Below, one piece after another: positions 1-6,019 of a stretch of 25,567 nt of DNA. Both the position numbers and the translations under genes were made by a program. The notes beneath the pieces were generated by a model. It was given only the letters and a program-made list of their open reading frames with translations. It made no database searches and was not told the DNA's origin. The stretch covers positions 1 through 25,567 of the forward strand of contig JADKCC010000020.1 in the NCBI GenBank assembly GCA_016714785.1. Direction: 5' to 3'. Position 1 is the first letter of the stretch. Every line of letters begins with the position of its first letter. Source of the stretch: Saprospiraceae bacterium. Its GTDB lineage: Bacteria > Bacteroidota > Bacteroidia > Chitinophagales > Saprospiraceae.

Positions 1-69
1 GCTCCCCTTTTTAGTACGATTCAAGAGTGAGGAATTTATTATTCATTAGTGCGAGTTTCTTGTAGTCCC

Positions 70-120
70 TTATGGGCGTATTGGAGCGAAAGCGTAGCCG
101 AAGCGGGACAGAGCCCATAA
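70..120. repeat. Imperfect inverted repeat beyond the transposase remnant
   Basis: TTATGGGC at 70-77 and GCCCATAA at 113-120 form an 8-bp perfect inverted repeat with a 35-nt spacer rich in AGCG/GCGG. It lies just past the end of the transposase reading frame, so it may be part of the IS end or a small palindromic repeat. Function unknown. Confidence 0.4.
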
Positions 121-146
121 AGACATTTCGACCACTGCATTTTTTC

Positions 147-1090
147 TCAATAGGCCACTGGAGACATTCCTTTAAGGGCATCGTGCGGCCTTAAGTAGGT
201 TATAATCAAATACCCATTCTTCTGTCACTTCTCTTACTTCTTCTATTCTATCAAATAAATATGAATCGTAGGACCCTTCTCTGTAACTCTTATTAAATCG
301 TTCAATGGACATTTTGAGTTAGTTTTTCTGGCTCTATATATTTGAACTCGATTTCCAAACATCTCGCTAAATTCTCCCGCTATTTTCGCAATAAATTCGG
401 GCCATTATCCATCCGGATTTTCGCCGGTTTGCCGTGTTTATGGATTAAATGACGTAGTACCCAAATTACTCTCTAGATTTAGATTGAATAATCAACTTCC
501 AATAAATAAAATTTCGCGATTGAAATCATCAATTACGTTAAACGATCTAAACTTACTTCCCGTTGATAAGGCATCACTCATAAAATCAATACTCAAGTAT
601 GTATAAAATGGGACGGCACTTCCAGAGCCTCCTTTACTCGTTGAGGTAGGCCGCTTCTTAGCCTTTCTACGTAACGATAACCCCAAATTTCTATATACTC
701 TATACAAGCACGCTTATGATTCGTTTTATCCTCCCTGATTTCGTAACCTAAAACTAACACTTCAAAACCCTCGCGAGGAAGTCTTTCCCTAATTGGCGGC
801 AATTGTTCTTCCAAATACTTATCATCCTTGACGGACTGGTAAGTTAGAGAACTCTATTCATCTTCAAAGTGAAACCCTTGCTGATGTCTTTCGGTCGTTT
901 CCTTAATATCACTTAGTATATCTTGCTTCATACAAGGCTTTAAAACTTTTTCAATAATGTATTTTTGCAACATCTAGTTCCATCGCAAATTGGCAACATG
1001 CCTTTTAAATGAGCATTTTCCCTCTTCAATTCCATTACTCGCTTGCAACACTCTACCCGTACCTCAGCCGCCTTGCTTAACCAATCACCG
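147..1090 (-). pseudogene. Decayed IS3-family transposase (OrfA end plus OrfB)
   Basis: Minus-strand translation in several frames recovers pieces of an IS3-family DDE transposase in the right order. They are an OrfA-like tail with LKRENAHLKGML (about 1000-1045), an OrfB start-like IIEKVLKPCMK (about 920-960), YRVYRNLGLSLRRKAKK (near 655-705), the first catalytic region DFMSDAL followed by FNVIDDFNRE (about 500-590), the second catalytic region IRMDNGPEFI (about 395-425), and the glutamate region ERFNKSYRE (about 270-305). The end is PHDALKGMSPVAY with a stop at 147. At least four frame changes or stops separate these pieces, so no functional transposase is made. The DDE order and the OrfA/OrfB junction are typical of IS3 elements. 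I could not define terminal inverted repeats or target duplications. The remnant marks this side as a site of past insertion. Confidence 0.85.
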
Positions 1091-1262
1091 ACCAACTTTT
1101 TCTGTCTTTGAAACTAGATTCGCTCAACCCAAACCAATTGTTCGAGGGAATAGCCTTGAGTGGCACCGGATTTGCCTTCTACATTTAATTACTTGGAGTA
1201 AAGTTACTTGAGTGTACTCTGAAACTTACACTTCTTCATATAATTATATGGGGGCTTGAAGA

Positions 1263-1436
1263 TTAATTAACAGAATAGTTTAGAATTAGAATACCGCTGC
1301 TTGGGAAGAAAGCTTGAGCATCTTTAAATATTTTGGAAAAAGACTTTCCGGTGGCTTCGTCATGCTTATTTTTCGTTTGCAAAATTCCGTTGCGGATAGA
1401 ATTTAAAAGGATTTTCTCGGCATAAACATGAGGCAT
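1263..1436 (-). CDS. Small hypothetical protein, 57 aa
   Basis: An uninterrupted minus-strand frame encodes a 57-residue protein beginning MPHVYAEKILLNSIRNGI and ending ILILNYSVN. It is preceded about 11 nt upstream by AAAGGAGGA (complement of 1448-1456), an almost ideal Shine-Dalgarno sequence, which is unusual in this window. I do not recognise the family. The N-terminal half looks helical and basic and the C-terminus is hydrophobic. It is divergent from the RadC-like gene and lies between that gene and the transposase remnant. It could also be a fragment of a lost larger gene, because the frame stays open for some codons upstream of this ATG. Coding status is unproven. Confidence 0.35.
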   Translation of the reverse strand: MPHVYAEKILLNSIRNGILQTKNKHDEATGKSFSKIFKDAQAFFPSSGILILNYSVN

Positions 1437-1506
1437 GTTATTCCAATTCCTCCTTTGAAATTATATCTGTTCGCAACAGGTCACGAGGCAAACAAAAAAA
1501 TAGCTC

Positions 1507-1950
1507 ATGACAAACACAGCGAACATCCCATTATTCAGCCTGAAGAAGGAACATTCAGAATTTCCAAGACAACGAATTACATCTTCACGCCAGGCTTACG
1601 AATTCATTAAGCGATTCTATTCAGATGATATCGAAATTTATGAAAGCTTCTTTATACTACTGCTCAACCAAGGTAACTTTACCATTGGCTTCGCAAAGAT
1701 TAGTCAAGGTGGTATAGCCGGCACTGTAGTTGACACCAGAATGGTTGCAAAAATAGCATTAGAGAGTTTAGCAGTTAACATTATCCTGGCACACAACCAC
1801 CCTTCAGGTAACTTAAATCCAAGCGCACAAGATAAAGCCTTAACAGAGCGTATCACGAATGGATTAAAACTACTTGATATCAATGTAGCTGATCACATCA
1901 TTCTAACTGCTGAGTCTTATTTTAGCTTTAGAGATGAAGGTATCATTTAG
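1507..1950 (+). CDS. RadC-like JAB/MPN domain protein
   Basis: A 147-residue protein with a complete RadC-type JAMM motif: AHNHPSGN around residues 95-102 (His96, His98, Ser100) and Asp109, with an upstream acidic residue at about 46 (EIYESFF). The JAMM residues normally bind zinc. RadC-family proteins have no agreed role in DNA repair, and short forms of about 150 aa like this are common in Bacteroidota mobile elements. The ATG at 1507 was chosen because it gives the usual short length, although the upstream SD is weak. A perfect 11-bp terminator follows at 1969. The gene sits next to a transposase remnant and a DUF932 gene, which fits a plasmid- or phage-derived module. The domain assignment is firm; the biochemical role is not known. 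Confidence 0.88.
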   Translation: MTNTANIPLFSLKKEHSEFPRQRITSSRQAYEFIKRFYSDDIEIYESFFILLLNQGNFTIGFAKISQGGIAGTVVDTRMVAKIALESLAVNIILAHNHPSGNLNPSAQDKALTERITNGLKLLDINVADHIILTAESYFSFRDEGII

Positions 1951-1968
1951 AGCAACAAGCTGCTTTAG

Positions 1969-2000
1969 GAATGACACACAAAGTGTGTCATTCTTTTTTT
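1969..2000 (+). terminator. Intrinsic terminator after radC-like gene
   Basis: Perfect 11-bp stem GAATGACACAC (1969-1979) and GTGTGTCATTC (1983-1993), AAA loop, followed by seven T (1994-2000). It lies 19 bp after the radC-like stop codon. Confidence 0.92.
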
Positions 2001-2150
2001 GAATATTTTGTAGATGGCATTTTCCTACGCACTGGGCTTGTATCAATCTCATTCATTCAGCCTCCGTTACGCCATAGCCACGCTCCGGCACTTTGGCACT
2101 TGGCTCACTTCGCTTCATTCATTTCGATTCAAACAAGCCGCCTAATACAC

Positions 2151-2396
2151 GCCATGTAATACTGCTAGCCTAAAGGCATACGCACAATTACATGGCTGAT
2201 GTATGCAAGACTATCATGAAGCATGATAGACATGCATACATTGTAATTGGTACTCGTAGGAGAAACTCCAACGAGTGCTTCATAAGGGCGCGCGCTCATA
2301 TATCCTATGCCTTTAACGTGCGCACTCCCCGAGCGCATGGCGTGGGCGTCGGTATTCAGCAACACAGAACGATTTTTGTAAAAAATCATTCTGTGT
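2151..2396. other. Highly structured intergenic element upstream of DUF932 gene
   Basis: This non-coding stretch contains several strong self-complementary segments. GCCATGTAAT (2151-2160) pairs perfectly with ATTACATGGC (2187-2196). The second is a long hairpin, TGTATGCA/TGCATACA plus CTATCATG/CATGATAG (2200-2240), with a 3-nt loop and a 3x3 internal loop. The third is ACTCGT-GGAG/CTCC-ACGAGT (2252-2276) with an AAA loop and one mismatch. The fourth is a 15-bp stem at 2362-2396 with one mismatch. In addition TAAAGGCATA (2171-2180) is exactly complementary to TATGCCTTTA (2306-2315), and CAATTACA (2185-2192) to TGTAATTG (2242-2249), so some pairings exclude each other. It is more GC-rich than its surroundings and carries no convincing ORF. 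It may be a structured RNA leader or a DNA element such as a plasmid origin; I recognise no known family. Confidence 0.6.
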
Positions 2397-2467
2397 AAAT
2401 AGTTGAAAGTGTTGAGTTTAGGCACTTGCAGCGTAAAAAATTAACAAAAAAGTTATGAAATTTGTGT

Positions 2468-2507
2468 GAAAAAGGTTTTGCAAAGTCAAAACTTTTTCGT
2501 ATATTTA
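2468..2507 (+). promoter_or_regulatory. Bacteroidota-type promoter with overlapping inverted repeat
   Basis: TTTG (2477-2480), a 19-bp spacer and TATATTTA (2500-2507) closely match the Bacteroidota pattern TTTG-n19-TAnnTTTG. An inverted repeat with arms GAAAAAGGTTTTG (2468-2480) and CAAAACTTTTTC (2487-2498), one bulged G, covers the -33 box and spacer. It could be an operator for a repressor. The promoter reads into the DUF932 gene about 57 bp downstream. Confidence 0.6.
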
Positions 2508-2525
2508 AGTATTCTTAAACCTAAA

Positions 2526-2563
2526 CAGGAGCACTAACCTGTATAAACTCTAGTAAATTTTTT
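2526..2563 (+). promoter_or_regulatory. Shared 5' leader, copy 1
   Basis: The sequence before the DUF932 ATG (GCACTAACCTGTATAAA then CTAGTAAATT) is nearly repeated directly before the next gene at 3422-3460 (GCACTACCTCTATAAA then CTAGTAAATT). Similar leaders 900 bp apart suggest a shared translational or RNA-level control signal, or a duplicated initiation region. Confidence 0.55.
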
Positions 2564-3403
2564 ATGTATTTAGACAGATTAAAAAAAGACGACATTTTTG
2601 TAAAAAATGAAGTTGTCAAACTCGAAAGCCTGACAGGAATCCCAACCCGCAAAGGACTAGAAAACGCCATCATTTCAGAAGGTCAGATTGTAAATGTAGT
2701 TTCTAACAAGTACGCACATTTAACCAATGAAAATTTTTTCCTTGAAGTGGAAAGAGCATTGATTGAATCTGATATTAATTATGTGACTCAAAGCATTAAC
2801 AGAGGAAACCGCAGTTTTGCAGTAGACTACATTTTACAAGATGAAAATTTTGTAGTGAACGTAAAAACAGGAGCGGACGAAATTTTGCCCATGCTGAGAT
2901 TTACAAACGGTTATGATGGAAGCACAGCCCCAAGCGGAAGATTTGGATTTTTCCGTAAGGTTTGCTCAAATGGTTTGCACGTGGCAGAAACCAAAGTAGG
3001 ATTTAAGTTAAAGCACAGAGGTAATATTGAAAGTATCGTAATACCCCGCATTAATGAAATGGTGCAAATGTTTATGAAAAATGAGTATTACGACATCAAA
3101 CGCAAATTTGATGTATTAGCGGAAACCCCAATACAAGACCTTAGCAAATTTGTGCAGGTGGTTTGCAACGATACCAATATTTTCAAGTTTGAGAAATCCG
3201 ACAAAAACCCCGAGCCAAGCAAATTGGCGCAGATGGTGATTGATACCATCACAAACGAAAGTTTGATTTTAAACTATGACCCGAATTTATGGATTGGGTA
3301 CAATGCTTTTAATGAGGTACTACACAAGGAAATGAAAAAGACCTTTGAAAATCAACGTCAATTTGATAACCGCATTTTAGAAAGTGTAATGACACTTTCG
3401 TAA
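2564..3403 (+). CDS. DUF932 family protein
   Basis: A 279-residue soluble protein that I assign to the DUF932 (phage/plasmid-like protein) family from its overall pattern. It has an N-terminal region with LTGIPTRKGLENAI and NVVSNKYAHLTNE, a central RFTNGYDGS segment (about 130-138), and then GRFGFFRKVCSNGLHV (about 145-160), which is the most characteristic family stretch. The C-terminal half is mostly helical. DUF932 proteins are encoded on plasmids, phages and conjugative elements; their role is not established. No signal peptide or membrane helix is seen. It has its own promoter at 2477-2507 and is followed after 57 bp by a small gene with an almost identical leader, so the two are probably co-expressed. 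The start is set by the leader and by the family-like N-terminus. Confidence 0.82.
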   Translation: MYLDRLKKDDIFVKNEVVKLESLTGIPTRKGLENAIISEGQIVNVVSNKYAHLTNENFFLEVERALIESDINYVTQSINRGNRSFAVDYILQDENFVVNVKTGADEILPMLRFTNGYDGSTAPSGRFGFFRKVCSNGLHVAETKVGFKLKHRGNIESIVIPRINEMVQMFMKNEYYDIKRKFDVLAETPIQDLSKFVQVVCNDTNIFKFEKSDKNPEPSKLAQMVIDTITNESLILNYDPNLWIGYNAFNEVLHKEMKKTFENQRQFDNRILESVMTLS

Positions 3404-3421
3404 GATTTTTTTTTAACCAAC

Positions 3422-3460
3422 CGAGGCGCACTACCTCTATAAAAACTAGTAAATTAAATT
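3422..3460 (+). promoter_or_regulatory. Shared 5' leader, copy 2
   Basis: Second copy of the leader seen at 2526-2563, ending at the ATG of the 135-aa protein. It includes GAGGCGCACTACCTCTATAA and CTAGTAAATT. Confidence 0.55.
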
Positions 3461-3868
3461 ATGGCAACAGCCGAAGCAAAAAAGCCCTTATTACAGGCAC
3501 CGACAAACGGAGTGAAAACACATACTCCCACAGCCAACAGCACCGAAGTAAAAAAGGAAGCGCAGGAGGAAAAACCGCAAAACGGCATCCCGACACACGT
3601 ACCGGAAAAAAGTTTGAATCTGACTTTAAAACGTATTCGGGAACTCAATTTGATTGCTGACAAGCGCGCAAAGCTGATTGAGATACAAGACAATTTAAAC
3701 GGCTTCAAATTATCTTCAAATAAGACAGCGGATAAATTGCTTTTAACTGACAGTTTCGGAAATAAATTTGAATCAAGCAATACAACAGTAATTGCAGATG
3801 TCCTGGCATTACTGAAATCTTCTATTCAAACTGTTATAGATGAAACTGAAATGATGTTAACCCTTTAG
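3461..3868 (+). CDS. Hypothetical protein, 135 aa, disordered N-terminus
   Basis: The first 50 residues are rich in Lys, Glu, Pro, Thr and Ala (for example TEVKKEAQEEKPQNG) and look disordered. Residues about 52-135 look like an alpha-helical domain with LTLKRIRELNLIADKRAKLIE and a C-terminal helix ending in ETEMMLTL. I do not recognise the family. It follows the DUF932 gene with a near-identical leader and ends at a strong terminator, so it is probably the last gene of a two-gene unit. An accessory protein of the same mobile module is the most that can be inferred. Confidence 0.75.
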   Translation: MATAEAKKPLLQAPTNGVKTHTPTANSTEVKKEAQEEKPQNGIPTHVPEKSLNLTLKRIRELNLIADKRAKLIEIQDNLNGFKLSSNKTADKLLLTDSFGNKFESSNTTVIADVLALLKSSIQTVIDETEMMLTL

Positions 3869-3876
3869 CATTCACA

Positions 3877-3911
3877 GCGCACCCAGAAAATTTTGGGTGC
3901 GCTTTTTTTTT
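3877..3911 (+). terminator. Intrinsic terminator
   Basis: Perfect 8-bp stem GCGCACCC (3877-3884) and GGGTGCGC (3895-3902), followed by nine T (3903-3911). It closes the DUF932 unit. Confidence 0.92.
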
Positions 3912-3929
3912 ACCTCAAAAAATATTCCC

Positions 3930-4160
3930 ATGCTTTACACTCATAAAAGCCCAAATTATAAAATGATAGTACAGACCGAAACTATAAACCAACTCACTAA
4001 ACTTTCATGTTCACAGTACTACAACGGAAATTTGTTTGACAGATTTTACAGCCACTTTGTAAAAATGGGCATGAAGCCTGTTTCCTCATTAGCGGCTGAA
4101 ATAGCGGACAAAATTTTGCGCAGCTCCCCACCTCTGCCAACGTTAGAAGACGAAATTTAG
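3930..4160 (+). CDS. Small hypothetical protein, 76 aa
   Basis: Reading from the ATG at 3930 gives a 76-residue protein starting MLYTHKSPNYKMIVQ and ending LPTLEDEI. A longer frame could start at 3897, but that would lie inside the preceding terminator hairpin, so 3930 is preferred. There is no recognisable domain; the middle (YYNGNLFDRFYSHFVKMG) looks helical. It lies between two intrinsic terminators, so it should be transcribed on its own or by read-through. Confidence 0.6.
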   Translation: MLYTHKSPNYKMIVQTETINQLTKLSCSQYYNGNLFDRFYSHFVKMGMKPVSSLAAEIADKILRSSPPLPTLEDEI

Positions 4161-4190
4161 AAAGACTATAGCAATATATCCACTACTTGA

Positions 4191-4215
4191 GAGCGTATAA
4201 ATACGCTCTTTTTTT
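4191..4215 (+). terminator. Intrinsic terminator after the 76-aa gene
   Basis: Stem GAGCGTA (4191-4197) with TACGCTC (4202-4208), 4-nt loop, then seven T (4209-4215). Confidence 0.88.
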
Positions 4216-4223
4216 ATAAAAAT

Positions 4224-4249
4224 CTCCTTTTTTTCGCGAAAAAAAGGAG
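4224..4249. repeat. 26-bp perfect palindrome
   Basis: CTCCTTTTTTTCG followed directly by its exact reverse complement CGAAAAAAAGGAG. With no loop it resembles a bidirectional terminator or a palindromic protein site. It marks the end of the DUF932 module and the start of the repeat-rich boundary. Confidence 0.75.
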
Positions 4250-4302
4250 CAAAAAAAGGCTAGCGGCCGTAGAGTTTTTTGTTTGTGGCTCCGCCTGTCC
4301 TT

Positions 4303-4390
4303 TTTGCAGTTGGGAATGAAGAAGTAATACATCAGAAATTGCGGATTACTTGAAATTATAATTATTACAGAATGGTGGAAGGACAATGTG
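4303..4390 (+). repeat. 88-bp direct repeat, copy 1
   Basis: Begins TTTGCAGTTGGGAATGAAG and ends GGACAATGTG. Copy 2 lies 149 bp downstream and differs at about 7 of 88 positions. Each copy has an internal inverted repeat, AAGTAAT (4322-4328) and ATTACTT (4345-4351). The following GTGACCCGTGCCC (4388-4400) is almost the reverse complement of 4539-4551. Confidence 0.9.
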
Positions 4391-4451
4391 ACCCGTGCCC
4401 AATAATCAAAAGTAGTAATGTTTCAAATATGTTGATATACAAATGCCGGCG

Positions 4452-4539
4452 TTTGCAGTTGGGAATGAAGAAGTAATACATCAGAAATTGTGGATTACTT
4501 GAAATTATATCGATTACAGAATAATGGAAGAACAATGTG
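4452..4539 (+). repeat. 88-bp direct repeat, copy 2
   Basis: Second copy of the repeat at 4303-4390, keeping the internal AAGTAAT/ATTACTT inverted repeat. It ends right where the 34-bp boundary element begins. The pair looks like a duplication made when material was inserted at this boundary. Confidence 0.9.
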
Positions 4540-4543
4540 GGCT

Positions 4544-4577
4544 CGGGTCACAGACGCCGCGCCAGCCATACTGCTTA
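4544..4577. repeat. 34-bp island-boundary element, left copy
   Basis: Begins CGGGTCACAGAC and ends ACTGCTTA; it matches the reverse complement of 23732-23765 at 31 of 34 positions. It lies 13 bp past the stop of WYL gene 1. A less conserved second block follows it in both copies (GCGGGAGCTAGTGGGGA here, CCGGGCTAGCAGGGAA at the right end on the complementary strand). Candidate boundary or recombination element. Confidence 0.85.
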
Positions 4578-4590
4578 TGGGATGCGGGAG

Positions 4591-5610
4591 CTAGTGGGGA
4601 TTATACATTTCATTCGATTTATTTATTCTATCCTTAATTTGATTAATAAATTTAATTGGTGCTATAACTTTGACAGATTCTCCATAGGATAGTATTAACC
4701 TTTCAAATTCATAGTTAATGATAAGTTCGAGTCGTAATTCCAGAGTTTCTTTATCGAGCCATTTATCCTTTTGCGAACCATGTAAAGGTTTAGTCAGAAT
4801 ATAATGCCCCGTCCGTCCATAGACATGCAAGGTAATTTTTTCGATATCACCTTTATCAGGTTTGGTAACACCTATAATATCGTCAAAATATTCATTCCAG
4901 TTAATCATCGTGTTATCCAGATACTTGCCTCTGATTTCCTTTATGCTTTGAATACGGTCAATCGCCAGGTTCCAATCATATTTTTCATTTTCGGGATTAT
5001 ACCCAAATAGAAACCATCGATTATTGTATTGTTTTAAAAAATAGGGATGTAATATTATTTCATCTGCTGATTCATTCTCAAAAGGCTGATATTGAAATTT
5101 AAGTATTTTCTTGTAGAAAATGGCATCATAGAGAATTCCGATATTTTCGATACCTCTCAAGTACTGATTACTGTCAAAGTCCATAATATGAGTGTTGTTT
5201 TCTTCAATGGTAATACCTTCTTTCAATTTGGGAATCATTTCATTGATCCATTCAAATTGCGGCATACCTTTAAATTGTGAGAGTATACCCAAAGCAGATT
5301 TCAATTTGTTTATCTCCATTTCATTTAAGGGCATATTATTGATTGAAAAGCCTTCAACAGCATATCTGTAGATCTTTTTCTTGCCTTCTTTTAAGTCAGC
5401 TAATTCTATTTCCCATCCCTCCTTACTGCGCATGAAAGCGATATCGTCTCGCACCTGCCGCAGACTAATACCATCTGAACTGGAGTCCATCTCAGAAAGT
5501 ACTTTATTGCATTCTTCTATCAAGTCTTCAATGAAATAATTCTTTCCGAAATTTCGGAAGCACTGATCTAAAATTTTATAGCGAATAAGTGCATTTTTAT
5601 TAATTGCCAT
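4591..5610 (-). CDS. WYL-domain transcriptional regulator 1
   Basis: A 339-residue regulator. Residues 1-90 form an N-terminal helical DNA-binding region with RYKILDQCFRN and the RQVRDDIAFM recognition-type helix. Residues about 150-240 carry a WYL domain: YKKILKFQYQPF, then LHPYFLKQYNNRWFLFGY, where WFL replaces WYL, then AIDRI. A C-terminal WCX-like extension follows to residue 339. WYL regulators often repress phage-defence operons and are thought to sense a nucleic-acid or nucleotide ligand. This gene is divergent from the retron operon, with the 409-bp gap holding the retron RNA and an inverted repeat, so it probably controls that operon. It belongs to the same subfamily as the regulator starting at 24611 (shared features include KGMPQFEW and the HPYFLKQYN/HPYYLKQYN type block), more distant from the one at 22664. 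The frame is intact. Confidence 0.9.
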   Translation of the reverse strand: MAINKNALIRYKILDQCFRNFGKNYFIEDLIEECNKVLSEMDSSSDGISLRQVRDDIAFMRSKEGWEIELADLKEGKKKIYRYAVEGFSINNMPLNEMEINKLKSALGILSQFKGMPQFEWINEMIPKLKEGITIEENNTHIMDFDSNQYLRGIENIGILYDAIFYKKILKFQYQPFENESADEIILHPYFLKQYNNRWFLFGYNPENEKYDWNLAIDRIQSIKEIRGKYLDNTMINWNEYFDDIIGVTKPDKGDIEKITLHVYGRTGHYILTKPLHGSQKDKWLDKETLELRLELIINYEFERLILSYGESVKVIAPIKFINQIKDRINKSNEMYNPH

Positions 5611-5625
5611 TTGACTTGTTTTTGA

Positions 5626-5719
5626 GTGAAGCTAGACTGCACAGATGGTTTGTTCTTTTGTATTCAAGTTAAGGAAAAATGTGAAGTTAATTTAATTTTA
5701 CTATTTTGTGCAGATTCAC
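5626..5719. promoter_or_regulatory. Inverted repeat between WYL gene 1 and the retron, possible operator
   Basis: GTGAA (5626-5630) and CTGCACA (5637-5643) recur inverted as TGTGCAG (5707-5713) and TTCAC (5715-5719). The position between divergent WYL and retron units suits an operator, but the spacer is long and no clean promoter was found. Confidence 0.35.
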
Positions 5720-5753
5720 TGCGCAGGTGATTAATTCCTTTGCTAAAGTTCTT

Positions 5754-6001
5754 TGAATACCTGCCACACGATTTTGATTTTGCTTACTGGTACATTTATG
5801 TACAACAATCGGTAAGTGGTTATGGAAGTAATTCCATAACTGAATGTTAGGGTTGTTATGAGATGTTATATTGCAGAGATGTTGTCTGGAATATGGCCTG
5901 GAATATAATGGAGAATTATTATTTTCTATTTTTCCTGTCAAACCCCCTTTAATTTTTGATATTGAATTGCATACACAAAGAAAAATACCGGCAGGTATTC
6001 A
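5754..6001 (+). ncRNA. Putative retron msr-msd RNA
   Basis: TGAATACCTGCC (5754-5765) and GGCAGGTATTCA (5990-6001) are perfect 12-nt reverse complements that bracket a 248-nt region ending 18 nt before the reverse transcriptase ATG. This is the size, position and end-pairing expected of retron a1/a2 repeats. Inside are two msr-like hairpins. The first is CTTACTG/CGGTAAG enclosing GTACAT/ATGTAC (5783-5816). The second is a perfect 9-bp stem, GTTATGGAA/TTCCATAAC, with a 4-nt loop (5819-5840). The following 5841-5989 has msd-like pairing, GGGTTG (5850-5855) with CAAACCC (5939-5945) and TTATATT (5866-5872) with AATATAA (5902-5908), but no very long perfect stem. The branching G was not assigned. 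The AGGAG before the RT abuts a2, suggesting a joint transcript. Confidence 0.7.
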
Positions 6002-6019
6002 GGAGCTTTTATTTAAATT

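Noticed and set aside
2165..2425. Open frames on both strands across the structured region (for example minus 2165-2425 and plus 2192-2398)
   Set aside because: They run through the nested hairpins, look low-information, and no start signal or family similarity supports them.
4303..4539. Two repeats with spacer as a minimal CRISPR array
   Set aside because: Repeats are 88 bp with about 8% divergence, only two copies, and there are no cas genes; typical CRISPR repeats are 24-47 bp and nearly identical.
4544..4577. Boundary element as a tRNA-type attachment site or an integron attC site
   Set aside because: No tRNA fold or CCA end is present, no integrase gene is in the window, and the conserved GTTRRRY/RYYYAAC core pair of attC is not seen.
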